Assembly: GCF_000204195.1 (NCBI RefSeq)
Contig: NZ_AFBG01000021.1
Coordinates: 248,001 to 312,000 of the forward strand
DNA length: 64,000 nt
From: Acidovorax radicis N35
GTDB lineage: Bacteria; Pseudomonadota; Gammaproteobacteria; Burkholderiales; Burkholderiaceae_C
Reading direction: 5' to 3'
How positions within the stretch are numbered: position 1 is the first letter of the stretch; each line of letters starts with the position of its first letter. The notes below the pieces were generated by a model, which worked only from the letters and a program-made list of their open reading frames with translations, did no database searches and was not told where the DNA came from. Positions 26,502 to 35,489 of this stretch are shown piece after piece. Position numbers and translations under genes: made by a program.

Positions 26502-27473
26502 ATGTCCCTGCGCCGCACCCTCACCTTCACCACCCTCGCCGCGCTCACGCTGGCCACTGCCAGTGCGCAGGCCCAAACCACCGCGCACAACGGTGGCCGC
26601 CTGCGCGCTCTCATCGCGCAAAAACAGGCAGCCGCAGCACCAGCAGCCCTGTCTGCAGGCGTGCAGCGCATCGCCGATGTGCCCTACGGCACCGACCCGG
26701 CACAGCGCATGGACGTGTATGTACCCACCAGCCCCACGACGGGCACCAACAGCCTGGTGGCCAGCGCGGTGCGCGCGCCGGTCATCTTCATGGTGCACGG
26801 CGGCGGCTGGCGGCATGGCGACAAGGCCATGGGCCGCGTGGTGCAGGAGAAGGTGAACCGCTGGGTGCCCAAGGGCTTCATCCTCATCTCCATCAATTAC
26901 CGCATGCTGCCCGACGCCCCCGTGGCCGTGCAGGAGCGCGATGTGCAGGCCGCCCTCATGGCCGCGCAGCAGCGCGCTGGCACCTGGGGCGGGGACCCGA
27001 GCCGCTTCATCCTCATGGGCCACTCGGCCGGTGCCCACCTGGTGGCCCTGCTCAATGCGCGCGCCCCGCAGGCGCTGCGCGAAGGCGCCTGGCCGTGGCT
27101 GGGCACCGTCTCGCTGGACAGCGCCATGACGAACGTGCCGGCGCGCATGCGCGCCCCGCACTTGCCGCTGTACGACGACGCATTTGGCACTGACCCGGCT
27201 TATTGGGTGGCCATGTCGCCCTTCCACCAGTGGACGGTGGGCGCCCCGCCCATGCAAATGGTGTGCTCGGCCCAGCGGGCTGACGACCCTTGTCAGCAAT
27301 CCGATGCCATGGCCCGCCACGTGCGCAACCAGGGCGGCCGCGCCGAGGTGCTGCCACAGGACCTGGACCACGGCGAAATCAACGCCCAATTGGGCCTGGA
27401 GAGCGACTACACCCGGGCGGTGGAGGCCTTCATGGGATCGCTGGATGCGGAGGTGGCCCGTCGCCTGCAGTGA
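26502..27473 (+). CDS. Secreted alpha/beta-hydrolase (carboxylesterase)
   Basis: A 323-residue hydrolase with a signal peptide (1-24, ending SAQAQ). The oxyanion-hole motif HGGGW is near residue 117, the nucleophile Ser lies in GHSAG near 190, and an acid (ADDP) and His (DLDHGEIN) complete the triad in the last quarter. This matches the HSL-like/BD-FAE carboxylesterase group, which cleaves small acyl or feruloyl esters; the substrate is unknown. It is probably periplasmic or secreted. CAGGAG lies seven bases upstream of the ATG. It is co-directional with the low-complexity protein gene and may share its promoter. Confidence 0.85.
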   Translation: MSLRRTLTFTTLAALTLATASAQAQTTAHNGGRLRALIAQKQAAAAPAALSAGVQRIADVPYGTDPAQRMDVYVPTSPTTGTNSLVASAVRAPVIFMVHGGGWRHGDKAMGRVVQEKVNRWVPKGFILISINYRMLPDAPVAVQERDVQAALMAAQQRAGTWGGDPSRFILMGHSAGAHLVALLNARAPQALREGAWPWLGTVSLDSAMTNVPARMRAPHLPLYDDAFGTDPAYWVAMSPFHQWTVGAPPMQMVCSAQRADDPCQQSDAMARHVRNQGGRAEVLPQDLDHGEINAQLGLESDYTRAVEAFMGSLDAEVARRLQ

Positions 27474-27480
27474 TGCAGCG

Positions 27481-27552
27481 GCAAATTGCTACTGAATTAA
27501 TAGCTTTTAGCGCTTTATAGATAAGCGCTAGCAGCCATTTTCATTCAGATTT
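27481..27552. repeat. AT-rich dispersed repeat, copy C
   Basis: Reads GCTACTGAATTAATAGC, TTTTAGCGCTTTATAG, ATAAGCGCTAGCAGCC and ATTTTCATTCAGATTTC. It fills the gap between the convergent esterase and uvrA genes and contains the uvrA stop codon and its last three codons. Confidence 0.8.
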
Positions 27553-30500
27553 CGCCCGCAGGTAGGGCGCCAGATACCGCCCCGTATGGCTGGCCGGGTT
27601 GGCCGCCAGCTCCTCGGGCGTGCCCACCCCCACCACGGTGCCGCCACCCGCGCCGCCCTCGGGGCCCATGTCGATGAGCCAATCGGCCGTTTTGATCACG
27701 TCCAGGTTGTGCTCGATGATGACGATGGTGTTGCCCGCGTCGCGCAGCTGGTGCAGCACCTTGAGCAGCAGGTCAATGTCGGCAAAGTGCAGGCCTGTGG
27801 TGGGCTCGTCCAGGATGTAGAGCGTGCGGCCGGTGTCGCGCTTGCTCAGCTCCTGCGCCAGCTTCACGCGCTGCGCCTCGCCGCCCGACAGCGTGGTGGC
27901 CGCCTGGCCCAGGCGGATGTACGACAGGCCCACATCCAGCAGCGTCTGCAGCTTGCGCGCGATAGTGGGCACATCCTTGAAGAAGGCGGCGGCGTCTTCC
28001 ACCGTCAGCTCCAAAATTTGGGCAATGTTCTTGCCCTTCCACAGCACTTCCAGCGTCTCGCGGTTGTAGCGCTGGCCGTGGCAGATGTCGCAGGGCACGT
28101 ACACGTCGGGCAGGAAGTGCATCTCCACCTTCACCACACCGTCGCCCTGGCAGGCCTCGCAGCGGCCTCCGGCCACGTTGAAGCTGAAGCGCCCGGGGCC
28201 GTAGCCGCGCTCCTTGGCGGTGTTGACCTCGGCCATGAGCTCTCGGATGGGAGTGAACAGCCCTGTGTACGTGGCCGGGTTGCTGCGCGGCGTGCGGCCG
28301 ATGGGGCTCTGGTCGACGTTGATGACCTTGTCGAAGTACTCGATGCCCACGATCTCGTCGTGCGCGGCCGGCTCTTCGTGCGCGCGGTACAGCTGGCGGG
28401 CCACGGCGGCGTACAGCGTGTCGTTGACCAGCGTGCTCTTGCCCGAGCCCGACACGCCCGTCACGCAGGTGAGCAGCCCCACCGGAAAGTCCACCGTCAC
28501 GTTCTTGAGGTTGTTGCCCGTCGCGCCTGCCACCCGCAGCGCCTGCAGGGCGCCCTGGCGTGCGTGGTGCTCGGCCATGCGCTCGGCGCGGCGTTTGCTG
28601 GCTTCGGTCTGCGGAAAGCGCGACTTGGCCTTGGCCTCCACCACGGGTGCAGCCTGCTCGAGCACCGGCAGCCAGGGCGTGCGGCGCGGGGGCACGGCAA
28701 TCGAGCGCACGCCCGACAGGTACTGGCCCGTGAGCGACTGCGTGTTGCCGCGCACTTCGTCGTACGTGCCCTGCGCCATCACGCGCCCGCCGTGCACACC
28801 CGCGCCGGGGCCCATGTCGATCACATGGTCGGCGGCGCGCATCATGTCTTCGTCGTGCTCCACCACGATCACGCTGTTGCCGATGTCGCGCAGGTGTTTG
28901 AGCGTGGCGATCAGGCGGTCGTTGTCGCGCTGGTGCAGGCCGATGCTGGGCTCGTCCAGCACATACATCACGCCCGTCAGGCCCGATCCAATTTGCGAGG
29001 CCAGGCGGATGCGCTGCGCCTCGCCGCCGGAGAGGGTCTCGGCGCTGCGGTCCAGGCTCAGGTAACTCAGGCCCACGTCGTTCAGGAACTGCAGGCGCGT
29101 GGCGATCTCGCGCACCACCTTGTCGGCGATCTCTGCCTTGGCGCCGGTGAGCCTCAAGTCGTTGAACCAGGCATGGGCGGTGTTCAGCGTGGCGTGGCTC
29201 ACTTCAAAGATGGCGCGGGCCTGCTCGCCCTCGCCCAGGCGCACATGGCGGGCTTCGCGGCGCAGGCGGGTGCCGTGGCATTCGGGGCAGGGCTGGGTGC
29301 TGCGAAAGCGCGCGAGGTCCTCGCGCACCACCACCGAATCGGTCTCGCGGTAGCGCCGCGACATGTTGGGGATGATGCCTTCGAACGGGTGCTTTTTGGC
29401 ATACACCTTGCCCTTGGAGGCACCGCTGTCCATGATGTAGCTGAAGGCGATTTCTTCCTCGCCCGAGCCGTGCAGGACGGCGTGCTGCACCGGCGCGGGC
29501 AGCGACTCAAACGGCGCCTCGATGCTGAACGCGTAGTGCTTGGCCAGGCTCTCGAGCATCGCAAAGTAGTAGCCGTTGCGCCGGTCCCAGCCCTTGATGG
29601 CGCCGCTGGCCAGGCTCAGCGTGGGGAAGGCCACCACACGCGCCGGGTCGAACACATCGCGCTGGCCAATGCCGTCACACGCGGGGCACGCGCCCATGGG
29701 CGAGTTGAACGAGAACAGGCGCGGCTCCAGCTCGGGCAGCGAGTAGCTGCAGACGGGGCAAGCGAATTTGCCGCTGAACAGGTGCTCTTGCCCCGTGTCC
29801 ATCTCCAGCGCCAGCACGCGGCCATTGCCCTCGTGCCCACCCACGCGCAGCACCGACTCGATGCTCTCGGCCAGGCGCTGCTGCAGGTCGGCCCGCACCT
29901 TGATGCGGTCGATCACCACGTCGATGTTGTGCTTCTCGGTTTTCTTGAGCGCGGGCAGGTTCTCGTGCTCGTAGATCTGGCCGTCCACCCGAAAGCGGAC
30001 GTAGCCCAGCGCCTGCATCTGCGCGAACAGCTCGGTGAACTCGCCTTTTTTCTCGCGTGCCACGGGAGCCAGCAGCATGAGCTTGGTGTCTTCCGGCAGG
30101 GCCAGCACGGCGTCCACCATCTGGCTCACGGTCTGCGCGGCCAGGGGCAGGCCGTGGTCGGGGCAGTAGGGCGTGCCGGCGCGGGCGTAGAGCAGCCGCA
30201 GGTAGTCGTGGATCTCGGTCACCGTGCCCACGGTGGAGCGCGGGTTGTGGCTGGTGGCCTTCTGCTCGATGCTGATGGCGGGCGACAGGCCCTCGATCAG
30301 GTCCACATCGGGCTTGTCCAGCCGCCCCAGGAACTGCCGCGCATAGGCCGACAGGCTCTCCACATAGCGCCGCTGGCCTTCGGCATAGAGCGTGTCGAAC
30401 GCCAGGCTCGACTTTCCCGACCCCGACAGCCCCGTGATCACCACCAGCTGGTTGCGCGGGATGTCGAGGTCGATGTTCTTGAGGTTGTGCGTGCGCGCCC

Positions 30501-30597
30501 CCCGGATGCTGATGCGCTGCTCACGCAGGGCGCGGGCGAGGTAAAGGCCGCTGCTGTCAGCAGCTTGGGCATCGGTGGGGGAATGGGAGTCGGTCAC
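27541..30597 (-). CDS. uvrA: Excinuclease ABC subunit A
   Basis: UvrA is the damage-recognition ATPase of nucleotide excision repair and works with UvrB and UvrC in the cytoplasm. The product is 1018 residues with two ABC ATPase modules: first Walker [13 protein letters not shown] (about 56-67), second [13 protein letters not shown] in the C-terminal half, each followed by an LSGGEAQRI or [12 protein letters not shown] signature. Zinc-binding cysteine pairs are visible in CPVCSY/CPACDG and [14 protein letters not shown]. The start is GTG; about 25 residues before [15 protein letters not shown] exceed the usual N-terminus, so a later start is possible. The last residues (KSE) and stop are encoded by repeat copy C. 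Confidence 0.96.
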   Translation of the reverse strand: MTDSHSPTDAQAADSSGLYLARALREQRISIRGARTHNLKNIDLDIPRNQLVVITGLSGSGKSSLAFDTLYAEGQRRYVESLSAYARQFLGRLDKPDVDLIEGLSPAISIEQKATSHNPRSTVGTVTEIHDYLRLLYARAGTPYCPDHGLPLAAQTVSQMVDAVLALPEDTKLMLLAPVAREKKGEFTELFAQMQALGYVRFRVDGQIYEHENLPALKKTEKHNIDVVIDRIKVRADLQQRLAESIESVLRVGGHEGNGRVLALEMDTGQEHLFSGKFACPVCSYSLPELEPRLFSFNSPMGACPACDGIGQRDVFDPARVVAFPTLSLASGAIKGWDRRNGYYFAMLESLAKHYAFSIEAPFESLPAPVQHAVLHGSGEEEIAFSYIMDSGASKGKVYAKKHPFEGIIPNMSRRYRETDSVVVREDLARFRSTQPCPECHGTRLRREARHVRLGEGEQARAIFEVSHATLNTAHAWFNDLRLTGAKAEIADKVVREIATRLQFLNDVGLSYLSLDRSAETLSGGEAQRIRLASQIGSGLTGVMYVLDEPSIGLHQRDNDRLIATLKHLRDIGNSVIVVEHDEDMMRAADHVIDMGPGAGVHGGRVMAQGTYDEVRGNTQSLTGQYLSGVRSIAVPPRRTPWLPVLEQAAPVVEAKAKSRFPQTEASKRRAERMAEHHARQGALQALRVAGATGNNLKNVTVDFPVGLLTCVTGVSGSGKSTLVNDTLYAAVARQLYRAHEEPAAHDEIVGIEYFDKVINVDQSPIGRTPRSNPATYTGLFTPIRELMAEVNTAKERGYGPGRFSFNVAGGRCEACQGDGVVKVEMHFLPDVYVPCDICHGQRYNRETLEVLWKGKNIAQILELTVEDAAAFFKDVPTIARKLQTLLDVGLSYIRLGQAATTLSGGEAQRVKLAQELSKRDTGRTLYILDEPTTGLHFADIDLLLKVLHQLRDAGNTIVIIEHNLDVIKTADWLIDMGPEGGAGGGTVVGVGTPEELAANPASHTGRYLAPYLRAKSE

Positions 30598-30731
30598 GGA
30601 GTGGGGAAACAGCAGGGAAACCGATCATGATAGGTCAAGCCCCGCGACCTTGCCCACCGCACCCATCCCCGGTGCTGCGCGCACCGCCATGCCGTTACCA
30701 TGGCACGCCATATCCATTTGCTAGCGCCAAA

Positions 30732-31328
30732 GTGAAAGACTCCACAACACCCCACACACCCCATGTTCATGCTCAGGCACTCACCGTGACCCGCGTGGAA
30801 CGCGAGAAGCTGGGCGGCCACGCTGGCCGGGTGGTCTGGCTCACCGGTCTGTCGGGTGCGGGCAAATCGACCATTGCCAATGCGCTGGAGCGGGAACTGA
30901 ATCGCCAGGGCAAACGCACCTACATCCTGGACGGGGACAACATCCGCCAGGGGCTGAACCGGGATCTGGGCTTTTCGGACGCGGACCGGGCAGAGAACAT
31001 CCGGCGCGTCGCGCAGGTGGCCCGCCTTTTTGTGGATGCGGGCTTGATCGTGGTGGTGGCCTTCATTTCGCCCTTCCGCGCAGAACGCCAGGCGGCCCGG
31101 GAACTGTTCGCCCCCGGGGATTTTCTGGAAGTGTTTGTCGATGTGCCCCTGGCACTCGCCGAAGAGCGCGACCCCAAGGGCCTGTACCGCAAGGCCCGCA
31201 CAGGCGAGCTGCGCCAGTTCACCGGTATTGATTCGCCCTACGAGCCACCGCTGGCCGCCGAGCTGGTACTGCCCACAGCCGAGCTCACGCCCCAGGAATG
31301 CGTGCAGCGGATCTGCGGTTTGCTGTGA
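30732..31328 (+). CDS. cysC: Adenylylsulfate kinase
   Basis: Phosphorylates adenylyl sulfate (APS) to PAPS with ATP during sulfate activation. The 198-residue product has the P-loop GLSGAGKST (39-47), [26 protein letters not shown] and the C-terminal substrate-loop [19 protein letters not shown] with [17 protein letters not shown] chose the GTG at 30732 because it gives a length normal for CysC; an upstream GTG-free frame extends the product by 35 Pro-rich residues, which is unlikely. No cysDN or other sulfate-assimilation gene is adjacent. It is divergent from uvrA and precedes the MFS gene. Confidence 0.9.
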   Translation: MKDSTTPHTPHVHAQALTVTRVEREKLGGHAGRVVWLTGLSGAGKSTIANALERELNRQGKRTYILDGDNIRQGLNRDLGFSDADRAENIRRVAQVARLFVDAGLIVVVAFISPFRAERQAARELFAPGDFLEVFVDVPLALAEERDPKGLYRKARTGELRQFTGIDSPYEPPLAAELVLPTAELTPQECVQRICGLL

Positions 31329-31450
31329 GCCTTTGGGCCGATCAGCCCTGCCTTGCGGGGCGTGGCACGGCCCCGCGCATGCCCACGCGGATCGCGGCGC
31401 TTGCGCAATGGGCGAAAATCCCTGCTTTACCTGCCCCATAGGGCACCACC

Positions 31451-32701
31451 GTGCCGGAATCTCCTTCTTCACTTGCGGGCGCTGCCCCGCCGCCCCTGTC
31501 GCCATCGCCTTCCGGCAACGCCATGACCCCGCTGGAGCGCCGCTCCAGCCTCAGCCTGGCGCTGATCTTTGCGCTGCGCATGCTGGGCCTGTTCCTGGTT
31601 CTGCCCGTGTTTGCGCTGGAGGCCCGCAAATACCCCGGTGGGGATGACCCCGCGCTGGTGGGGCTTGCCATGGGCATCTACGGCCTGACGCAAGCCGTGC
31701 TGCAGTTGCCGCTGGGCATGGCGTCCGACCGGTTTGGGCGCAAGCGCGTGATCGTGCTGGGCCTGCTGGTGTTTGCGGCGGGCAGCCTGCTGGCCGCGCT
31801 GGCCGATTCGCTCACGGGACTGCTGGTGGGCCGCGCGCTGCAGGGCGCCGGGGCCGTATCGGCCGCCGTGACCGCCCTGCTGGCCGACCAGACCCGCGAC
31901 GCCGTGCGCACCAAGGCCATGGCGCTGGTGGGCGGCAGCATTGGCCTGATGTTTGCCGTGGCGCTGGTGGCCGCCCCCGTGCTGGCCGCCCACATCGGCC
32001 TGGCGGGCCTGTTCGGCCTGACTTGCGCACTGGCGCTGGCGGGTGTGGCGGTAGTGGTGTGGTGGGTGCCCGCAGAACCCGCGCGGCACCAGAACGCCCC
32101 CCGGGGCCGCCTGGCCGATGTGTGGGGCCACCCCGACTTGCTGCGCCTGAACCTGGGTGTGTTTGTGCTGCACACCGTGCAACTGTCGATGTGGGTGGCC
32201 GTGCCGGCCATGCTGGTGCAGGCAGGCCTCGCCAAGGACCACCACTGGCAGGTCTACCTGCCCGCGGTGGTGCTGTCGTTTGTGGCCATGGGCGGGCTCT
32301 TCGCGCTGGAGCGCGCGGGCAGGCTGCGCGCAGCGCTGCTTGGTGCCATCGCGCTGGTGCTGCTGGTGCAGGCGGGCCTGGGCCTGCTGGCGGCCGGCGG
32401 CGACACGCCGACACTGTGGGTGCTGGGGCCTTTGCTGTTTGTGTTTTTCTGCGGATTCAACGCCCTGGAGGCCAGCCAGCCCAGCCTGGTCTCGCGCATG
32501 GCGCCAGCACAGCTGCGCGGCGCGGCGCTGGGGAGCTACAACACGCTGCAGTCGCTGGGCCTGTTTGCGGGCGGCGCACTGGGCGGTGCCCTGGTTAAAT
32601 GGGCCGGCGCTCCGGGCTTGTTTGCCGTCACCACGGTCCTCACGGCGCTGTGGCTGGTGCTGACCTGGCCCCTGCGGCCCGTGGGGCGCGGCGGGCACTG
32701 A
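31451..32701 (+). CDS. MFS transporter
   Basis: A 416-residue major-facilitator transporter with twelve predicted membrane segments. The conserved loop-2/3 motif reads LGMASDRFGRKRVIV (G-x-x-x-D-R-x-G-R-K/R), as in drug and sugar exporters such as the YajR group. A Pro/Ser-rich 25-residue N-terminal stretch precedes the first segment; the GTG at 31451 may be replaced by the ATG at 31524. The order uvrA (minus), MFS, ssb is conserved in many beta-proteobacteria. The substrate is unknown. Confidence 0.87.
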   Translation: MPESPSSLAGAAPPPLSPSPSGNAMTPLERRSSLSLALIFALRMLGLFLVLPVFALEARKYPGGDDPALVGLAMGIYGLTQAVLQLPLGMASDRFGRKRVIVLGLLVFAAGSLLAALADSLTGLLVGRALQGAGAVSAAVTALLADQTRDAVRTKAMALVGGSIGLMFAVALVAAPVLAAHIGLAGLFGLTCALALAGVAVVVWWVPAEPARHQNAPRGRLADVWGHPDLLRLNLGVFVLHTVQLSMWVAVPAMLVQAGLAKDHHWQVYLPAVVLSFVAMGGLFALERAGRLRAALLGAIALVLLVQAGLGLLAAGGDTPTLWVLGPLLFVFFCGFNALEASQPSLVSRMAPAQLRGAALGSYNTLQSLGLFAGGALGGALVKWAGAPGLFAVTTVLTALWLVLTWPLRPVGRGGH

Positions 32702-32828
32702 GCGGCGAACCGCGCCACGCCGCCAGGGCTTCCCTTGCGGGCCGGTTGCGGCACAATGGCGCGTTTGGCGCCCGGAAACCCTCTCCAAATCCGGCGCTTC
32801 GTTACCCCTTTAAGGCAAAGACAGCACC

Positions 32829-33392
32829 ATGGCATCCGTAAACAAAGTCATCATCGTCGGCAACCTGGGCCGCGACCCTGAAATGCGCACTTTCCCCAGT
32901 GGCGACCAGGTGGCCAACGTGACGATTGCCACCACCGACAAGTGGAAAGACAAGCAGTCTGGCGAAATGAAGGAAGCCACCGAGTGGCACCGCGTGGTCT
33001 TCAACGGCCGCCTCGCCGAGATCGCAGGCCAGTACCTGCGCAAGGGCTCGCAGGTGTATGTGGAAGGCAGCCTGCGCACCCGCAAGTGGACCGACCAGAG
33101 CGGCGTGGAAAAGTACAGCACCGAGATCCGCGCTGACCAGATGCAGATGCTGGGCAGCCGCCAGGGCATGGGCGGTGGCCAGGGTGGTGGTGGCCAGCAA
33201 GGCGGCGGTTATGACGATGGCGGCTACGGTGGTGGTGACCAGGGCGGCGGCTACGACCAGGCCCCCCGCCGCGCCGCGCCCCCGCCACGCCCCATGGCGG
33301 CCCCTGCACAGCGCCCAGCACCCGCGCCCGTGGCACAGGCACCCCGCGCAGCCTCGGGTTTTGACGACATGGATGACGACATCCCGTTCTAA
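32829..33392 (+). CDS. ssb: Single-stranded DNA-binding protein
   Basis: SSB coats single-stranded DNA in replication, recombination and repair. The 187-residue product has the OB-fold (1-110; starts [17 protein letters not shown], with [18 protein letters not shown]), a Gly/Gln/Tyr-rich linker (about 115-165) and the acidic tip DDMDDDIPF that recruits partner proteins. The linker is long and very rich in Gly. It lies 127 bases downstream of the MFS gene and ends in a strong terminator at 33421. Confidence 0.97.
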   Translation: MASVNKVIIVGNLGRDPEMRTFPSGDQVANVTIATTDKWKDKQSGEMKEATEWHRVVFNGRLAEIAGQYLRKGSQVYVEGSLRTRKWTDQSGVEKYSTEIRADQMQMLGSRQGMGGGQGGGGQQGGGYDDGGYGGGDQGGGYDQAPRRAAPPPRPMAAPAQRPAPAPVAQAPRAASGFDDMDDDIPF

Positions 33393-33694
33393 ACACCGAA
33401 CGACTGCACTTCAGACACCAGGCCCGCAGCGCAGACGCTGCGGGCCTTTTTTTATGCGCCAGCGCCCTGAAGATGCCGTGGCGACCGCGCGCGCAGCGCT
33501 TTTACAACGACCCGCGCCACCGCCACCCCCTCAGTTTGTCCAGTGCGGCACGGGTGCAACGGCACCAACACTTTCTTACACCCGTTGCGCCCAACTCGAA
33601 GATCATCGTGCCCTTGTCGGCGCCTGGCACCCAGCGCAGCCGGCAATTTCTGGCCTGTACCAAAAACATTCAACAACACAAGAGAGGGATAGCC
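33393..33694. other. Gene-free stretch after ssb
   Basis: About 300 bases between ssb and the next gene. It contains the ssb terminator at 33421 and an untranslated leader with AGAGAGGGA as the ribosome binding site of the following gene. Nothing else was recognised. Confidence 0.5.
33421..33453 (+). terminator. Rho-independent terminator after ssb
   Basis: An eleven-base stem (GGCCCGCAGCG with CGCTGCGGGCC), a CAGA tetraloop and a run of seven T. Confidence 0.93.
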
Positions 33695-34270
33695 ATGCCA
33701 GGCTTCGTTCGCAAGATTCTGATTTTTGTCACCGGTTACGCTTGGCTGCTGCTGCTGGCCGGGCCGGGCCTGATCGCCCTGTCGGTATACAGCGGCTGGA
33801 AGGCCGATGGCGACCACGCCTATGCGGCGCGGGAAAGCCTGGAAACCGTGGCGGGCACGGTGACCCAGGCCTCCGAGGTCACGGTCAAGCGCAAGCGCCG
33901 CACGACCAAGAAGTTCTACGAAATCAGCGTCAAGCCCGATGGCGCAGTTGCCGAGGCGCGCAAGCTGCGCATCGACTACAGCACGCCCCAGGAACTGGTG
34001 GGCAACCTGATCGACGAAAAAATCACCGCGCTGGTGGACAAGAGCGACAACGACCTGGTGTACGAAGTGGCGGTCGATGGAAAGCCCGTGATCAGCTATG
34101 AGGCGACCAAGCAGCGCCTGCAGGCCGAGGCCGCGTCCTCCGCCCAGTCCTTCAGCGGAGCTGGCACCTGGATCTTCGCGATCTTGCTGACCCTGATCGG
34201 CGCTGCAGGTGTGTGGTCCAACCGCAGGCTGCGCGCTGCGGACCAGGAACAGCAGCTCAGCGCCGCCTGA
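33695..34270 (+). CDS. Membrane protein of unknown function
   Basis: A 191-residue protein with a membrane segment at each end (about 7-28 and 158-178) and a soluble, charged region between (about 30-155), probably periplasmic. The middle contains a basic stretch KRKRRTTKKFYEISVKPDG. No family motif is recognised. The start at 33695 has a strong ribosome binding site (AGAGAGGGA). The next gene, a BI-1 family protein, follows 83 bases later in the same direction. Confidence 0.7.
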   Translation: MPGFVRKILIFVTGYAWLLLLAGPGLIALSVYSGWKADGDHAYAARESLETVAGTVTQASEVTVKRKRRTTKKFYEISVKPDGAVAEARKLRIDYSTPQELVGNLIDEKITALVDKSDNDLVYEVAVDGKPVISYEATKQRLQAEAASSAQSFSGAGTWIFAILLTLIGAAGVWSNRRLRAADQEQQLSAA

Positions 34271-34353
34271 CGATTTTTCACCGAGAGGGAGGGAGGAGTG
34301 CGCCTGCCGCGCCTTTCCTCTGATTACACAACGAACCCATAGAGGAATGTGCC

Positions 34354-35067
34354 ATGAACCCCAATGCCCTGACCCCTTCGACGCCGGAAGGCGCACCGTT
34401 TGAACGGCGCGATTTCATCGTCTCTACCTATAAGCACCTGGGCGCGGCCATGCTGGCCTTTGTGGTGCTGTCCGCTGTCTTGATGGTGTCCGGATTCTCG
34501 GGCACCACCGCCAAGATGCTGCTGGGCAGCGGCAACAAATTCATCTGGCTGGGCGTCATGGGCGCGTTCATGCTGGTGGGCTGGCTGGCCTCGTACATGG
34601 CCGACAACTCTGAAAACCCGCAAACACAGCTGATGGGCCTGGGCCTGTACGTGCTGGCAGAAGGCCTGATCTTCGCGCCGATGTTCGGCATCGCACAGAT
34701 CGTGGCCCCTGGTGCCATTGGCGCTGCGGCCTTCATCACGCTGCTGCTCGTGGGCGCGCTCACCTGGACGGCATTCACCACCAAGACCGACTTCTCGTTC
34801 CTGGGCGGCATCCTGAAGGTGGGTGGCCTGGTGGCCCTGGGCACCATCATTGCCGGCGCCATCTTCGGCTTCAAGCTGGGCATCTGGTTCTCGGGGATCA
34901 TGGTGCTGTTTGCCGGCGCCTGCGTGCTGTACGACACCTCCCGCATCATCCACGACTACCCCGCTGACCGTCCTGCGGGCGCTGCACTGCACCTGTTTGC
35001 CTCGATCGCGCTGATGCTCTGGTACGTGCTGCGAATCCTGATCAGCCTGGCGACCAACGACGACTGA
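34354..35067 (+). CDS. Bax inhibitor-1/YccA family membrane protein
   Basis: A 237-residue inner-membrane protein with seven hydrophobic segments from about residue 30 to 230, matching the BI-1/YccA (TMBIM) family; the conserved YDTSRIIHDYP of the last loop is present near 190. Bacterial members act as pH-sensitive calcium leak channels or interact with FtsH. The N-terminal 20 residues are Pro- and Thr-rich. AGAGGA lies upstream of the ATG and a terminator follows at 35098. Confidence 0.9.
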   Translation: MNPNALTPSTPEGAPFERRDFIVSTYKHLGAAMLAFVVLSAVLMVSGFSGTTAKMLLGSGNKFIWLGVMGAFMLVGWLASYMADNSENPQTQLMGLGLYVLAEGLIFAPMFGIAQIVAPGAIGAAAFITLLLVGALTWTAFTTKTDFSFLGGILKVGGLVALGTIIAGAIFGFKLGIWFSGIMVLFAGACVLYDTSRIIHDYPADRPAGAALHLFASIALMLWYVLRILISLATNDD

Positions 35068-35097
35068 GCCGCTGTCCACCACGCCCAGCGCGGTGAC

Positions 35098-35132
35098 AAG
35101 GGCCGGTTCCTGCAAAGGGGCCGGCCCTTTTT
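35098..35132 (+). terminator. Rho-independent terminator after BI-1 gene
   Basis: AAGGGCCGG pairs with CCGGCCCTT around a 14-base loop and is followed by T residues. Confidence 0.85.
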
Positions 35133-35154
35133 CTATGCCACGGGCTGAAATTCC

Positions 35155-35220
35155 ATCAAAAATAGGCCCCAGCGCTTAATGGATATGCGGCAAATGCTAC
35201 TTAATTGATAGCAAATGAGG
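35155..35220. repeat. AT-rich dispersed repeat, copy D
   Basis: Inverted relative to copies A-C. The minus strand reads GCTATCAATTAAGTAGC, ATTTGCCGCATATCC, ATTAAGCGCTGGGGCC and TATTTTTGATGG. This is the only copy lying wholly outside coding sequence and not next to a stop codon. Confidence 0.8.
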
Positions 35221-35489
35221 ATTTATGCATCCTGGTGCACTGAGTGGCCTCGGCCATGCCACCCTCAGGGGCCGCATTTCGCGCGGGCGCGCTGCAGCCA
35301 CACCGCCTGCAGCGCAACACTTGCATGCCATTTTCCTGTCGTCCCTGGCGCCCGCTGCTGGCACAATTGGATACAGCAAGACAGCCAGCATGCGCCCGCG
35401 CGCGCTCGCTGGCCCATCGATAGCGCCTGGCGCGCCACGGCGGCTTCTCGAAGAATCTCCATCACCCACTGTTCCTCTTTCTGTCCATC

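Larger units (their letters stand above)
35068..35489. other. Intergenic region between BI-1 and duplicated lipoprotein genes
   Basis: About 420 bases. It holds the BI-1 terminator (35098-35132) and repeat copy D (35155-35220). From 35225 to 35489 I see no convincing gene or known regulatory site. Confidence 0.5.

Noticed and set aside
27586..30630. A plus-strand frame of about 1000 codons opposite uvrA
   Set aside because: It mirrors uvrA codons in the opposite strand; composition is His/Arg/Gly-rich with no motif.
31355..31376. Hairpin GCGGGGC...GCCCCGC between cysC and the MFS gene
   Set aside because: A seven-base stem is present but there is no T-run, and such stems are expected often at this GC content, so I did not call a terminator.
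35350..35380. A TGGCAC sequence resembling a sigma-54 -24 element before the duplicated lipoprotein
   Set aside because: The matching -12 TTGCA is not at the required spacing.
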